Shown here one piece after another: positions 35,023 to 44,335 of a stretch of 56,072 nt of DNA. The first letter of the stretch is position 1. Every line of letters starts with the position of its first letter. The notes under the pieces were generated by a model. That model saw only the letters and a list, made by a program, of their open reading frames with translations. It was not told the DNA's origin and ran no database searches. Position numbers and translations under genes: made by a program. Source of the stretch: Lachnospiraceae bacterium (lineage in GTDB: Bacteria; Bacillota; Clostridia; Lachnospirales; Lachnospiraceae); assembly GCA_910575605.1 (NCBI GenBank), contig CAJTEW010000021.1, positions 1-56,072 on the forward strand, written 5' to 3'.

Positions 35023-35787
35023 TTAATTCAGCCTGTACACCTCCTTTGCATTTATCTCTGTCTGAGCTACAACCTCTTCATACGTAAGACCCTTCAGCCT
35101 TGCAATCTCTTCTGCCACATATTTTATATACCCTGAGTGATTCCGTTTCCCCCGATATGGTTCCGGTGCCAGATATGGACAGTCTGTCTCAAGAACAATC
35201 TTTTCAAGCGGAACTGCTTTAACCACCTGTTTAAGCTTTTTTCCGTTCTTAAACGTAACTACACCGCCAACCCCAATATAAAATCCAAGCTTCACGTACT
35301 CCTCTGCCAGCTCCTTTGAGCCAGAAAAGCAATGGATAATCCCCCCAAGGCCATTTGCATGCTCCTTCATAATATGAAAAGTATCCTCCGAGGCATCACG
35401 GCTGTGGATATTCACCGGGAGATTTAGCTCCCGTGCAAGTCCAAGCTGGCGGATAAACCATTCCTTCTGCATTTCCCTGGGCTGTATATCCCAGTAATAA
35501 TCCAGTCCAATCTCTCCTACTGCAACCACCTTATCCTCACGGCACCAGCTTTTTAGCTCTGCAAAAGTTTCCTCGTTCAAAGCGCCAGTCTCATCCGGGT
35601 GGATTCCCACAGCGGCATATATAAAAGGATACTTCCTTGCAAGCTTTACTGCTCTTTGGCAGCTATTTAAAGAAGAAGCTACATTTACAATGGCGCCTAC
35701 TCCTAACGATCCCATTGAACTTAAAAGAACATCTCGGTCACAATCAAATTGTGTGTCATCATAATGGGCATGTGTGTCAAAAATCAT
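35023..35787 (-). CDS. tatD: TatD-family metal-dependent DNase
   Basis: A 254-residue TatD hydrolase with the metal-binding DTHAHYDD, GEIGLDYYW, VNIHSRDA, IIHCFSGS and ETDCPYLAP blocks. Family members are 3'-5' DNases or D-aminoacyl-tRNA deacylase-like enzymes. The start is the ATG at 35787, with AAGGAGG 4-10 bases upstream. The frame stays open further upstream only through a hairpin repeat and is not coding there. Confidence 0.93.
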   Translation of the reverse strand: MIFDTHAHYDDTQFDCDRDVLLSSMGSLGVGAIVNVASSLNSCQRAVKLARKYPFIYAAVGIHPDETGALNEETFAELKSWCREDKVVAVGEIGLDYYWDIQPREMQKEWFIRQLGLARELNLPVNIHSRDASEDTFHIMKEHANGLGGIIHCFSGSKELAEEYVKLGFYIGVGGVVTFKNGKKLKQVVKAVPLEKIVLETDCPYLAPEPYRGKRNHSGYIKYVAEEIARLKGLTYEEVVAQTEINAKEVYRLN

Positions 35788-35804
35788 TTTTTCCTCCTTA
35801 GACA

Positions 35805-35836
35805 GGGACGGGGTATTTCTAGAAATACCCCGTCCC
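35805..35836. repeat. REP-like hairpin core (copy 9)
   Basis: A solo 32-nt core with a perfect stem (GGGACGGGGTATTTCT and its complement), flanked by CCAA on one side. It lies just upstream of the tatD ribosome site, which is unusual because most copies lie at gene 3' ends. Confidence 0.88.
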
Positions 35837-35988
35837 CAATTTAATAATAGACTTCCTCTCAACAATCGGGCAGGAAATGGTATACAATAATTAAAACAAT
35901 CATCAAACAAATTTTACTTTTCATAATTCGTTTTTCTCTTCATAATTTTATACATTTCTCAAATTTTTATCGCTAAAAACAGCAAAGC

Positions 35989-36606
35989 TTAGATTTTATC
36001 CCATAATTCTTCTGCCTTAATGGTATTATACCCCTCATAATAATAACTAACATCAATTCCTTTTATATATACTTCCCTATCGTCTATCTGATCTGTTAAT
36101 GCATTTTTCAGTAAAACCTTAATTTCTACATCCTTAATGGGACTTCTTTCCATAGCAGTCAAATAGTCTTCTTTGTCAACCTTATTCCAGTCAATGACTA
36201 ATTTTAATTCCTTTTTTAAAATCAAATCTAGCCATATACGTGTACTTCTTCCATTTCCTTCCCTAAAAGGATGAGCAACATTCATTTCCACATATTTTTC
36301 AATTATTTCATCGAATGTTGACTGTGGCATATCATCAATATGTTTTAATGCTACACCCAAATACATCACAGGTGCAAATCTAAAATTACCTTTTGCAATA
36401 TTTACCGTTCTTACTTTTCCAGCAAAATCATATAATTCATCAAATAGAAATTTATGAATTTTAGCAAGCCCAGAAAATTTTCCAACTTCAAATTCTTCAA
36501 CAATATTACTTTCAAATAATTTAACGGCTTTCGATTTGCTTATTTTTTCTTCTACTCTCGCAAGTTCTGCCGAATCGCTAATATTCAATTTGTTTTCCAG
36601 AGCCAT
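35989..36606 (-). CDS. Class III Fic protein (AMP transferase, self-inhibited)
   Basis: A 205-residue Fic-domain protein, expected to transfer AMP from ATP to a target protein. The active-site motif [12 protein letters not shown] is complete (His112). The beta-hairpin flap region AKGNFRFAP is present. Near the C-terminus, SYYYEG (187-192) matches the inhibitory motif (S/T)xxxE(G/N), the arrangement of class III Fic proteins that block their own ATP site. No separate antitoxin gene is therefore required. GGAGG precedes the ATG. The gene and its surroundings are more A/T-rich than neighbouring genes, suggesting transfer. Confidence 0.9.
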   Translation of the reverse strand: MALENKLNISDSAELARVEEKISKSKAVKLFESNIVEEFEVGKFSGLAKIHKFLFDELYDFAGKVRTVNIAKGNFRFAPVMYLGVALKHIDDMPQSTFDEIIEKYVEMNVAHPFREGNGRSTRIWLDLILKKELKLVIDWNKVDKEDYLTAMERSPIKDVEIKVLLKNALTDQIDDREVYIKGIDVSYYYEGYNTIKAEELWDKI

Positions 36607-37042
36607 ACTTAATCCTCCATAAATCTATTATTTCATCTGCTCTAATATATCTTGACATGCTTCTTTCTTTTGAAACAATTCTTCATAATAATAATCTGAT
36701 GCATTCTATTTTTTTATTTATATTATCTTGAATTCTTAAAAGTTCTTATTTGCCCTTTGTTTTAAACAAATCTTGATAATCTCATTTCATTAATTTTTTT
36801 AATTATAACATTTCTTCAATATAAAAACCACCAGATTATCATTATCATATCTAATGGTTTTTATTTCTTTCCTACATTTTCTCCTTTCCTTATAACGCCG
36901 TCAGGCTCATCAAGTTGGACTATTATTTTCATTTGTTGCTCCAATTATATTAAAGTAATATTTTATACTTTGAAAATATATGATATAATCACCTTGGCTT
37001 TATTAGAATCTTATACATTTAGTGAAAGGAAGGATCATAACT
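36607..37042. other. A/T-rich 436-bp gap with a decayed reading frame
   Basis: No intact gene is seen. On the minus strand, short protein-like stretches in different frames suggest an eroded gene just upstream of fic (see the pseudogene entry at 36628). The ddh promoter must lie in the right part, but no clear match was found. Confidence 0.4.
36628..36705 (-). pseudogene. Remnant of a small gene upstream of fic
   Basis: Reading 36705-36628 gives 25 codons (ending KKEACQDILEQMK, then stop) with no start codon. Just upstream in another frame is ELLRIQDNINKKIE. Together they look like one small helical protein broken by a frameshift and stop codons. Its identity is unknown; a former partner of fic is possible. 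Confidence 0.35.
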
Positions 37043-38029
37043 ATGGATAAAATCAGAATAGGGATTGTTGGATACGGTAATATCGGGCGCGGAGTTGAAC
37101 GCGCAGTTTTTAGGAATAAGGATATGGAACTTAAAGCTGTATTTACAAGGAGAGAACCAGCCTCTATAAAAATCGAAACAGACGGGGCTGTGGTAAAGCA
37201 TATGGATGACCTATCTTCCATGAAGAATGAGATTGACGTCATGATATTATGCGGCGGATCTGCAACTGATCTCCCGGTTATGGGACCACAGCTCGCGGCA
37301 GATTTTAACACTATTGACAGTTTTGATACTCACGCCAGAATTCCAGAATACTTTGCAAATATGAATAAAGCGGCAAAAAAGGGCGGAAATGTCAGCATTA
37401 TCTCTGTGGGCTGGGATCCAGGAATGTTTTCACTGAACCGTTTATATGCGGAATCTATTCTGCCACAGGGAAGTACCTATACCTTTTGGGGAAAAGGTGT
37501 AAGCCAGGGGCATTCTGATGCAATCCGTCGTGTAAAGGGTGTAAAAAATGGAATCCAGTATACCGTTCCAATTGAGAATGCCGTAGAGCAGGTAAGAATC
37601 GGAAGTGAACCAGTACTGACGACAAAAGACAAGCACTTAAGAGAATGCTATGTGGTGCCGGAAAAAGGAGCAGACTTAAAAGCAATTGAAGAGGCGATTA
37701 AAACAATGCCTAATTATTTTGATGAGTATACTACAACAGTCTCATTTATTACTGAAGAAGAACTAAGGGAAAAACACAGTAAGATGCCCCATGGAGGTTT
37801 TGTAATCCGAAGCGGTGAAACAGGAAATACCGGAAACAAGCATATCATCGAATACTCTCTTAGGCTGGACTCCAATCCAGAATTCACAGCAAGCGTACTT
37901 CTTTGCTATGCAAGGGCGGCCTGCCGTCTGGCAAAAGCCGGAGATATCGGCGCAAAAAGCGTGTTTGATATTGCGCCAGGACTTTTGTCAATGAAAACAG
38001 CAGACGAATTAAGAAAAGAAATGCTTTAG
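37043..38029 (+). CDS. ddh: meso-Diaminopimelate dehydrogenase
   Basis: A 328-residue NADP-dependent enzyme that makes meso-diaminopimelate in one step from tetrahydrodipicolinate and ammonia, serving lysine and peptidoglycan synthesis. It has the nucleotide-binding IGIVGYGNIGRGV, VGWDPGMFSLNRLY and WGKGVSQGHSDAIRRV blocks specific to this family. The start is the ATG at 37043 behind AAGGAAGGA. It is a single gene ended by a hairpin repeat. Confidence 0.95.
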   Translation: MDKIRIGIVGYGNIGRGVERAVFRNKDMELKAVFTRREPASIKIETDGAVVKHMDDLSSMKNEIDVMILCGGSATDLPVMGPQLAADFNTIDSFDTHARIPEYFANMNKAAKKGGNVSIISVGWDPGMFSLNRLYAESILPQGSTYTFWGKGVSQGHSDAIRRVKGVKNGIQYTVPIENAVEQVRIGSEPVLTTKDKHLRECYVVPEKGADLKAIEEAIKTMPNYFDEYTTTVSFITEEELREKHSKMPHGGFVIRSGETGNTGNKHIIEYSLRLDSNPEFTASVLLCYARAACRLAKAGDIGAKSVFDIAPGLLSMKTADELRKEML

Positions 38030-38040
38030 TAATTCTCCAG

Positions 38041-38094
38041 GTATTCAATCTGGGACGTAGTATTTTTAAAAATACTACGTCCCAGATTGAATAC
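38041..38094. repeat. REP-like hairpin, fully symmetric (copy 10)
   Basis: A perfect 54-base palindrome (arms GTATTCAATCTGGGACGTAG onward) with core 38052-38083. The CAATCT flank, normally on one side, appears on both, so it looks like two half-elements fused. It lies between convergent ddh and the chemoreceptor gene and could terminate both. Confidence 0.9.
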
Positions 38095-38107
38095 GTTGAA
38101 GCTTGTC

Positions 38108-39694
38108 TTACAAATCCTCAAACACTTCCATTTGTTTTTTCAGCTCTCCCACAATATCCCTGTTGATATCCATACGTCCTGTAATATCTTCCATATCCTC
38201 AACCAGACTTTTGGTACTTCCTGCAACACCTGTAATGCCTTCTGCACCTTCATCGATAGCCTTTGCAATGCTGCCTATAGAATCTGCAATCTCAGCCATA
38301 GAGCCTCTGAGCCTGTCAGTTCTGCTATTAAATTCGTCTATCTTTTGCTCCACATAATCCGCATCTTCTTTATACCGCCTTCCCGAATTTACAAATTCCT
38401 GGAATTCCATGAGAATCGTTCCACTCAAATAATCTGCCATATCCTGTGAGTGTCTGGAAAGATTATGCACTGCACTTGTAACAATCTCATTAACCTCCTG
38501 AATCCGTCTGGCTGTTTCACCGCAGGAATCTGCCAGATTTCTGATTTCTTTTGCCACAACCGCAAACCCCTTTCCTGCCTCGCCGGCACGCATTGCCTCT
38601 ACCGAAGCATTGATTGCAATCAAATTAGTAGAAGACGAAATAGACATAATATCCTTTGTCAGACTGTTTACCTGGCTCACACTCTTACTATCCTCAATGG
38701 CTTCCTCAAGCACCGCTAAAATGTCTGACGCCTTCCTCCTTATAACTTCTGCATTAATCTGCGCAGTTTCCTCCATATCACTTGCCCTCTTCTTCATTTC
38801 AGAAGAATAATCCATAATCGCACTGCATTCCGCGGCCATATTATTCACATCGTCTTTGACATCCGAAGCGCTGCTGTTAATAATCACCGAATTACTTGCC
38901 ACTTTCTGAATAGCTGTCGACAAAGACTCTGCAAGAGAAGACAGCCCTCTGGCACTTTCTCCGGACGTACGCGTACGTTTTAGTACTTCTCCAGCCACGT
39001 CCTCAAGCTTTTTCGAGCTCTCCTGAAGTGTATCCACCGTACCTTTGATAGGTGTTATAACATACTTTTTAATAATTCCTATAGCAGCAAGCACAAGAAG
39101 GATACCCGTCACAATAAATACCGCTGTTATAACAAGCGATAGTATGTATACTGCCATAAGCTTTTTTCTTGCGCTAGTTGTCCGTGTACTGACCCCTTCA
39201 TGAAGCTCATTCGTACCGCTTTCTATAGCCGCCCCAAAGTCAGCCACAGCTCCGTTAGCATATTCATATGCGTCCTGTGTCCTACTGTCCGCACTTGCGC
39301 ATACCAGATAAACCAACGCATGTTTAAAAGATTCGTAATCTTTCAGCAGCTGCTCATAGATTTTTTCCTCTTCTTCGGTGACATAATCTCCATATTCCTT
39401 AAGGGCGGTTTCCAGAGCTTCCTCCTCGTCTTTAATCTGTGCCACAACCGTAATCATAGTATTATAGTCCGTGGCTACAATATGTGAGAGAGCCAATTTA
39501 TGTATATTTACAGTTGCATGACGTATATTCTGTAATTTTTCTGAACCCACCATATTGTTGTCTACAATCCCCGAAGCATTAGAATTCACATTATTAATAC
39601 TGAAAACAGACAGGATATTCGATATCAGCGCTACAACCCCCAGAAGAATAATAGGCAGTATCAGACGCTGCTGTATACTGAGCTTTCTTTTCAT
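38108..39694 (-). CDS. Methyl-accepting chemotaxis protein
   Basis: A 528-residue chemoreceptor with two membrane segments (about 13-35 and 192-217), an outer four-helix-type sensor domain between them, a HAMP-like region and a cytoplasmic signalling coiled coil. The conserved hairpin tip is recognisable around residues 350-380 ([30 protein letters not shown]). The start is the ATG at 39694 behind GGAGG. It lies 74 bases after a sugar-binding lipoprotein gene on the same strand, so the two may be co-expressed and the lipoprotein may present ligand to the receptor. Confidence 0.9.
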   Translation of the reverse strand: MKRKLSIQQRLILPIILLGVVALISNILSVFSINNVNSNASGIVDNNMVGSEKLQNIRHATVNIHKLALSHIVATDYNTMITVVAQIKDEEEALETALKEYGDYVTEEEEKIYEQLLKDYESFKHALVYLVCASADSRTQDAYEYANGAVADFGAAIESGTNELHEGVSTRTTSARKKLMAVYILSLVITAVFIVTGILLVLAAIGIIKKYVITPIKGTVDTLQESSKKLEDVAGEVLKRTRTSGESARGLSSLAESLSTAIQKVASNSVIINSSASDVKDDVNNMAAECSAIMDYSSEMKKRASDMEETAQINAEVIRRKASDILAVLEEAIEDSKSVSQVNSLTKDIMSISSSTNLIAINASVEAMRAGEAGKGFAVVAKEIRNLADSCGETARRIQEVNEIVTSAVHNLSRHSQDMADYLSGTILMEFQEFVNSGRRYKEDADYVEQKIDEFNSRTDRLRGSMAEIADSIGSIAKAIDEGAEGITGVAGSTKSLVEDMEDITGRMDINRDIVGELKKQMEVFEDL

Positions 39695-39768
39695 TTTGTA
39701 CCTCCACATTCCCAAATCCGAAAATATTGACACCTCATCGGTAATGCCGCTTCAAAGCAGCTGTGGCA

Positions 39769-40998
39769 CTATCTTGCCGTTACACCCTCCACCATACGGT
39801 CCATCTGGTCTTGCAGGCTCTCCCCGGAAGGGTTTCCTGCCGCCATACTTGCTGCAAATGCCGCAACTGGATCCCAGAATTTTCCTCCTATCCGCTGGAG
39901 CTGAGCAAACTCTGACTGCTCAATAAGCGCGGCAATTGCGGGAGACTGCTGAATTTCCTCAGACGAGGCGACCACTGTATTTGACGGACCCTGCCCGCGC
40001 ATTTCAAATCGAAGCTTTTGATTCTCCTCGCTGGTAACCCACTCCGCAAATCTGGCTGCCCACTCCGGATATTCGGAATAAGCATTTACACCGATTAACT
40101 TACAGCCGGAAAAAGAAGCCATCTGCACTTGACGTCCGGCACAGGTATAGGTAGGTAGCTTCGCCGCACCCATATTTTCTCCCCATACCTCCTCTATCGC
40201 AACTGCATTCCAGACACCGCTTACACCCGCTGCTACAGAACCATCTCTTACACCATTCACAAACTCTGTGTCTGTCCGGCTCATAAAACTGCCGCTTCCT
40301 GCAATCTGAAGCATAGCCTGTGCCACATCCACACCCCGGATGTCTCCCTCTGCCTGATTCCATGTACAGAAGTTTGTAATCCCGTCATCATTAAGCCCTG
40401 CCTCAAGGCCCGTATTTCCGAAAAAGGCATACACATACCATGCCGAAGACCAGTCCATTAGAAAAAGCTTATTATTTCTTTCGGCAATTTCTAATATTTT
40501 GTCCAGTGTCCTTATGTCCTCTTCTGAAAAATACTGCTTATTATAATATAGAAAATACCCGTTATCTGACGTCAACGGATATGCATACAACTCGTCTCCT
40601 ACCGAAGCTGCATCCACCGCACCTGGAAGATTGTTATTTTTTATCTCCTCCGCATTTTCAATCGGATCCAGCGCTCCAGCCGCCGCCAGCGCTTTCAACT
40701 GATCATCTGCAAAGGTAAACACGTCCGCGCCCTCTTCCAGACCGCCAATCAGAGCATCCTTGCAGGATGATTCACTCTGCACCTCAAAGGCAATCTGAAA
40801 ATCCGCGTCATTCCCATACTCTGCCTGGAAGCTCTTAATAAGCATGTTCATAAGCTCCGTATCCTCCTCAGCCCCCCAGACTGTCAGCTCCACTTTCTCT
40901 TTTTTGTCCTCGGTCCCCTCTTCCTGTGGCCCCCCGCATCCTGTCAATGCTGCCGTACAAAGAATCCCTAAAAATATTCCCCAAATTCTTTTTTTCAT
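39769..40998 (-). CDS. Sugar-type extracellular solute-binding lipoprotein
   Basis: A 409-residue family 1 solute-binding protein (MalE-like). The signal peptide ends in the lipobox LTGC (Cys21), so it is a membrane-anchored lipoprotein. YAYPLTSDNGYFLYYNKQYF is the typical ligand-cleft block. No permease genes are adjacent. It could supply an importer elsewhere energised by the MsmX/UgpC-like ATPase at 50.5 kb, or serve chemotaxis through the receptor encoded next to it. Confidence 0.88.
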   Translation of the reverse strand: MKKRIWGIFLGILCTAALTGCGGPQEEGTEDKKEKVELTVWGAEEDTELMNMLIKSFQAEYGNDADFQIAFEVQSESSCKDALIGGLEEGADVFTFADDQLKALAAAGALDPIENAEEIKNNNLPGAVDAASVGDELYAYPLTSDNGYFLYYNKQYFSEEDIRTLDKILEIAERNNKLFLMDWSSAWYVYAFFGNTGLEAGLNDDGITNFCTWNQAEGDIRGVDVAQAMLQIAGSGSFMSRTDTEFVNGVRDGSVAAGVSGVWNAVAIEEVWGENMGAAKLPTYTCAGRQVQMASFSGCKLIGVNAYSEYPEWAARFAEWVTSEENQKLRFEMRGQGPSNTVVASSEEIQQSPAIAALIEQSEFAQLQRIGGKFWDPVAAFAASMAAGNPSGESLQDQMDRMVEGVTAR

Positions 40999-41112
40999 CT
41001 GTACTTTATCCTCTTTCTGTTATATCTAAATAATGTTATTTAAACGTTCATATTATAACATGTCATGCAGCCCACAGCAATGGTAAACACAGTACAAATC
41101 AAATTTCTGCAA

Positions 41113-41180
41113 ACTGCAATCCGGGACGTAGTAAAACTAGTTTTACTACGTCCCGGATTGCAGTTCTCCCTGTCCCCAAT
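41113..41180. repeat. REP-like hairpin (copy 11)
   Basis: A perfect 52-base palindrome (41113-41164, arms ACTGCAATCCGGGACGTAGT) with core 41123-41154, followed by a CCCTGTCCCCAAT tail. It lies between the lipoprotein gene and the end of metG and could terminate metG. Confidence 0.9.
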
Positions 41181-41188
41181 CAACAATT

Positions 41189-43117
41189 TCAACAAATTTC
41201 TGCTCCAGCAGGCATATCCTTCTCCGGCGTCATAAGAGCTAGATTCCCTTCTGCGTCCTCCGCACACAGAAGCATTCCTTCAGACAACACCCCTGCCAGC
41301 TTCGCAGGCTTTAAGTTCACAAGTACCATGACCTTCTTGCCTACCATCTCCTCTGTTGTATAATGTGCCTTAATCCCAGATACAATCTGCTTTACCTGAC
41401 TTCCAACCTTCACCTGGGAGCACAGCAGCTTCTTCGACTTTTTCACTTCCTCACATGCAATAATCTCACCTACCTGAAACTGCATTTTCCCAAATTCATC
41501 AAAGGAAATTTCCGGCTTCTCTTCAATGTCCACAACTTCCTCAGCCTGCCCTGTGCTGCAATCTTCTCCTGATGCATTTTCCGTCTCTTCGACTGGCGGA
41601 TGCAGTTCCTCCACCTTTTTAAGCACTTCCTCAATATCCAGTCTTGCAAAAAGAATTTCCGGCTTTTCTGTTACCCGGCCATCCCCAATCTGTGCCAAAA
41701 TCTTCTCCGATGTTTCCGGCATAAACGGCTCTAAAAGCCTTGCACCTGCTTTAATGCTTTCCTGCAGATTATAAAGCACTGTTTCCAGGCGGTCCTTTTT
41801 CTCCTCCTCCTTTGCCAGTACCCAAGGCGTTGTCTCGTCAATATATTTATTACACCGCTTAAATAAATTAAATATCTCCGTAATGGCATCTGCTACACGC
41901 AGCCCATCCATTTTCTCATCCACAGCCTTCGAAGTCCCCTCTACTACTGCCTTAAGATCCTCATCCACTTCCCCGGCTGCTCCCTTATCTGTTACTGCGC
42001 CGCCAAAATATTTATTTGTCATAGAAATAGTTCTGTTAACCAGATTTCCCAGCGTATTTGCAAGGTCCGCATTCATACGCTCTACCATAAGCTCCCAGGT
42101 AATGGTGCCATCATTATCAAAGGGCATTTCATGAAGCACAAAATACCTTACTGCATCTACTCCAAAAAAATCAACCAACTCGTCAGCATAGAGTACATTT
42201 CCTTTAGATTTACTCATCTTGCCGTCTCCTTGAAGAAGCCACGGATGCCCGAATACCTGTTTCGGAAGCGGCAGATCTAACGCCATCAAAAAAATCGGCC
42301 AGTAAATCGTATGGAAACGGATGATATCCTTTCCTATTAAATGTAAATCGGCAGGCCAGTTTCTCTTAAACTGCTCTGTACTTTCACCGTCACATTCGTA
42401 GCCGATTCCCGTAATATAGTTTGTCAGGGCATCCAGCCACACATACACGACATGTCTATCGTCAAAGTCCACTGGGATTCCCCACTTAAAAGACGTTCTG
42501 GACACGCACAAGTCCTGCAGCCCCGGAAGAAGGAAATTATTCATCATTTCGTTTTTTCTTGACACCGGCTGGATAAATTCCGGATGGGCATTAATATGCT
42601 CAATCAGACGGTCTGCATATTTACTCATTTTGAAGAAATATGCCTCCTCCTTCGCAGGCTTCACCTCTCGCCCGCAGTCCGGGCACTTGCCGTCTACAAG
42701 CTGTGACTCCGTCCAAAAAGATTCGCACGGCGTGCAATAAAGTCCCTCATAAGACCCTTTGTAAATGTCCCCCTTCTCGTACAACTTCTTAAAAATCTTC
42801 TGAACCTGCTTCTCATGATAATCATCTGTTGTACGGATAAATTTGTCATAAGACGTATTCATAAGATCCCAGATACGTCTTATTTCCCCCGCCACATCAT
42901 CTACAAATGCTTTTGGCGTTGTGTGGGCTTCCTCTGCCTTTAATTCAATTTTCTGCCCATGTTCATCTGTACCTGTCTGGAAAAACACGTCATATCCCTG
43001 ACTCCTCTTGTATCTTGCGATTGCATCCGCAAGAATAATCTCGTACGTATTTCCAATATGCGGTTTCCCTGATGTGTAGGTAATCGCTGTTGTAATGTAA
43101 TACTTCTGCTTCTCCAT
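41189..43117 (-). CDS. metG: Methionyl-tRNA synthetase
   Basis: A 642-residue class I synthetase. It shows the HIGH-like KPHIGNTYE, a zinc-type cysteine set (CTPCESFW, CPDCGREV), KMSKS in GKMSKSKGN and a C-terminal EMAP/Trbp111-like tRNA-binding domain (about 540-642, FQVGEIIACEEV and SEGMLLCAE). The start is the ATG at 43117 behind GAGAGG. The longer frame upstream runs through the T-box leader. Control by uncharged tRNA-Met is expected. Confidence 0.96.
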   Translation of the reverse strand: MEKQKYYITTAITYTSGKPHIGNTYEIILADAIARYKRSQGYDVFFQTGTDEHGQKIELKAEEAHTTPKAFVDDVAGEIRRIWDLMNTSYDKFIRTTDDYHEKQVQKIFKKLYEKGDIYKGSYEGLYCTPCESFWTESQLVDGKCPDCGREVKPAKEEAYFFKMSKYADRLIEHINAHPEFIQPVSRKNEMMNNFLLPGLQDLCVSRTSFKWGIPVDFDDRHVVYVWLDALTNYITGIGYECDGESTEQFKRNWPADLHLIGKDIIRFHTIYWPIFLMALDLPLPKQVFGHPWLLQGDGKMSKSKGNVLYADELVDFFGVDAVRYFVLHEMPFDNDGTITWELMVERMNADLANTLGNLVNRTISMTNKYFGGAVTDKGAAGEVDEDLKAVVEGTSKAVDEKMDGLRVADAITEIFNLFKRCNKYIDETTPWVLAKEEEKKDRLETVLYNLQESIKAGARLLEPFMPETSEKILAQIGDGRVTEKPEILFARLDIEEVLKKVEELHPPVEETENASGEDCSTGQAEEVVDIEEKPEISFDEFGKMQFQVGEIIACEEVKKSKKLLCSQVKVGSQVKQIVSGIKAHYTTEEMVGKKVMVLVNLKPAKLAGVLSEGMLLCAEDAEGNLALMTPEKDMPAGAEIC

Positions 43118-43433
43118 TATATATCCTCTCCTTTTACAAAATAAAAAAATCTCCAATCCTTCCATTGCGGAAAAATCAGAGAAGACGAGTAAATCCCGTG
43201 TTACCACTTCTATTCGCCTCATGCCTCACGGCAGAAGCCTTAGCCGGTGTCAGATAAACACCCTCCGCTTTAAAGGGCGGACCCTTTGCATACTTACACC
43301 CTTGCTCATACGCACCGCTCAGAAGCCATCTTCTGTCTGCTTCTTGTCCATCCTTCTCAGCATCCTTAGGATTTCTCTGTAGAACTTCCACAAACATACT
43401 CTCTTCGTCATTGCGTTTACATATTTATATTTA
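43118..43433 (-). ncRNA. T-box leader of metG
   Basis: The minus strand holds the T-box core GTGGTAACACGGG (43195-43207). Downstream of it is a stem and a run of seven T (43143-43149) that form the terminator before the ribosome site. A long stem I region follows the predicted start, with AUG triplets that could be the methionine specifier, not assigned here. Confidence 0.88.
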
Positions 43434-43439
43434 TAACAA

Positions 43440-43469
43440 ATCGTAGCATACTTTTAATGAGTATGTCAA
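43440..43469 (-). promoter_or_regulatory. sigma-A-type promoter of metG
   Basis: On the minus strand TTGACA (43464-43469) and TACGAT (43440-43445) are 18 bases apart, with an extended TGC before the -10. It lies directly upstream of the T-box leader. Confidence 0.7.
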
Positions 43470-43507
43470 GATAGAATACTATAATTATTTTGTTCAAAAA
43501 AATTATA

Positions 43508-43548
43508 GTTACTGTTTAGTAAATGCACAGACCAGTGTGAACAGCAAG
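43508..43548. repeat. Second short palindromic motif, TGTTCACAC-type
   Basis: An imperfect inverted repeat containing GCACAGACCAGTGTGAACAG. A near-identical 18-base stretch occurs at 54736-54755, and the partial motif GTTACTGTTCAC occurs at 54132-54143. It is separate from the GGGACG family. Confidence 0.4.
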
Positions 43549-43575
43549 AAAATATAAATCAATTTAATAAATCTC

Positions 43576-43604
43576 TTGAAAATGTCAGTCAATACTGGTA
43601 TAAT
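43576..43604 (+). promoter_or_regulatory. sigma-A-type promoter of the peptide-transport operon
   Basis: TTGAAA (43576-43581) and TATAAT (43599-43604) are 17 bases apart, with an extended TGG before the -10. It is one of the closest consensus promoters in the window. A palindromic operator begins 12 bases downstream. Confidence 0.8.
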
Positions 43605-43616
43605 AATTTTATTAAT

Positions 43617-43641
43617 CGTAACATGTTACGTACATGTTACG
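43617..43641 (+). promoter_or_regulatory. 25-bp palindromic operator
   Basis: A perfect palindrome apart from its 5-base centre: CGTAACATGT, TACGT, ACATGTTACG. It overlaps the expected transcription start region of the operon. Its size and position fit a TetR-family operator, and a TetR-family gene closes the same operon, so self-repression is likely. Confidence 0.75.
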
Positions 43642-43679
43642 CATCGCTATTATATTTCATTTATAAGGAGGTGAAAATA

Positions 43680-44300
43680 TTGAACCCTATCATGCATATT
43701 AAAATGGCTGAGGGCGGCATGATAGACATTGAATTGTTCCCGGATATTACGTGTAATACAGTCCGCTCTGTTATCTGGCTGGCAAATCAGGGATTATATG
43801 ACGGCCGTGATTTTTACCGTGTAGTAAGAGACTTTGTTCTTCAGACCGACTGCGATTTACGTCCTGGAATTTACGAAACCGGCTGTGATTATATCATTGA
43901 CGGCGAGTATATGCACAGCGGCTATACTATAAAGCAGCCTGCTTTTGGTAAGTATATGGTCGGAATGGCAGGACATGGAAAGGACTCTAATATTTCCAGC
44001 GGCTCTTCCTTCTTTATTCAGACAAGTACTGATAACAGTCTTGACGGCGATTTTGCAGTAATTGGACAAGTAGTCGATGGATTTGAGGTTGTTGACCGTA
44101 TCAATAACACGCCTTGCAACCAGAAGCTTTTCCGAGAGAAAATAAGCTTTCATACACCTAAAAAGCCACAGCGCATTGAACGGCTTTGGATTGACACACA
44201 TGGGAAATTCTATGACCCGCCAAAAACAAAGAAACCATCCGCCAAGTATCTTAAAAGAGAAAAAGAACTGGATAATTTAATTGATTTTTATCGTGATTAA
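43680..44300 (+). CDS. Cyclophilin-type peptidyl-prolyl isomerase
   Basis: A 206-residue protein with a cyclophilin fold: YDGRDFYRVVRDFVLQ (retaining the catalytic Arg), GKYMVGMAGHG, SGSSFFIQTS and DFAVIGQVVDGFEVVDRI. The C-terminal 45 residues are a charged tail. It is likely cytoplasmic, as no signal peptide is seen. The start is a TTG at 43680 with AAGGAGG 8 bases upstream; the longer frame overlaps the operator. It is the first gene of a peptide-type ABC operon, an unusual partner, perhaps acting on imported proline-containing peptides (inference). Confidence 0.85.
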   Translation: MNPIMHIKMAEGGMIDIELFPDITCNTVRSVIWLANQGLYDGRDFYRVVRDFVLQTDCDLRPGIYETGCDYIIDGEYMHSGYTIKQPAFGKYMVGMAGHGKDSNISSGSSFFIQTSTDNSLDGDFAVIGQVVDGFEVVDRINNTPCNQKLFREKISFHTPKKPQRIERLWIDTHGKFYDPPKTKKPSAKYLKREKELDNLIDFYRD

Positions 44301-44335
44301 TTTTATGCGATAAGACCTTTTGAAAGGAGAAATTT

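Noticed and set aside
35788-35910. Longer N-terminus for TatD
   Set aside because: The extension is read through a hairpin repeat and lacks a ribosome site, while AAGGAGG precedes the ATG at 35787.
39769-40998. The lipoprotein gene as part of a complete sugar importer operon
   Set aside because: The neighbours are a chemoreceptor and metG. No permease genes lie within reach.
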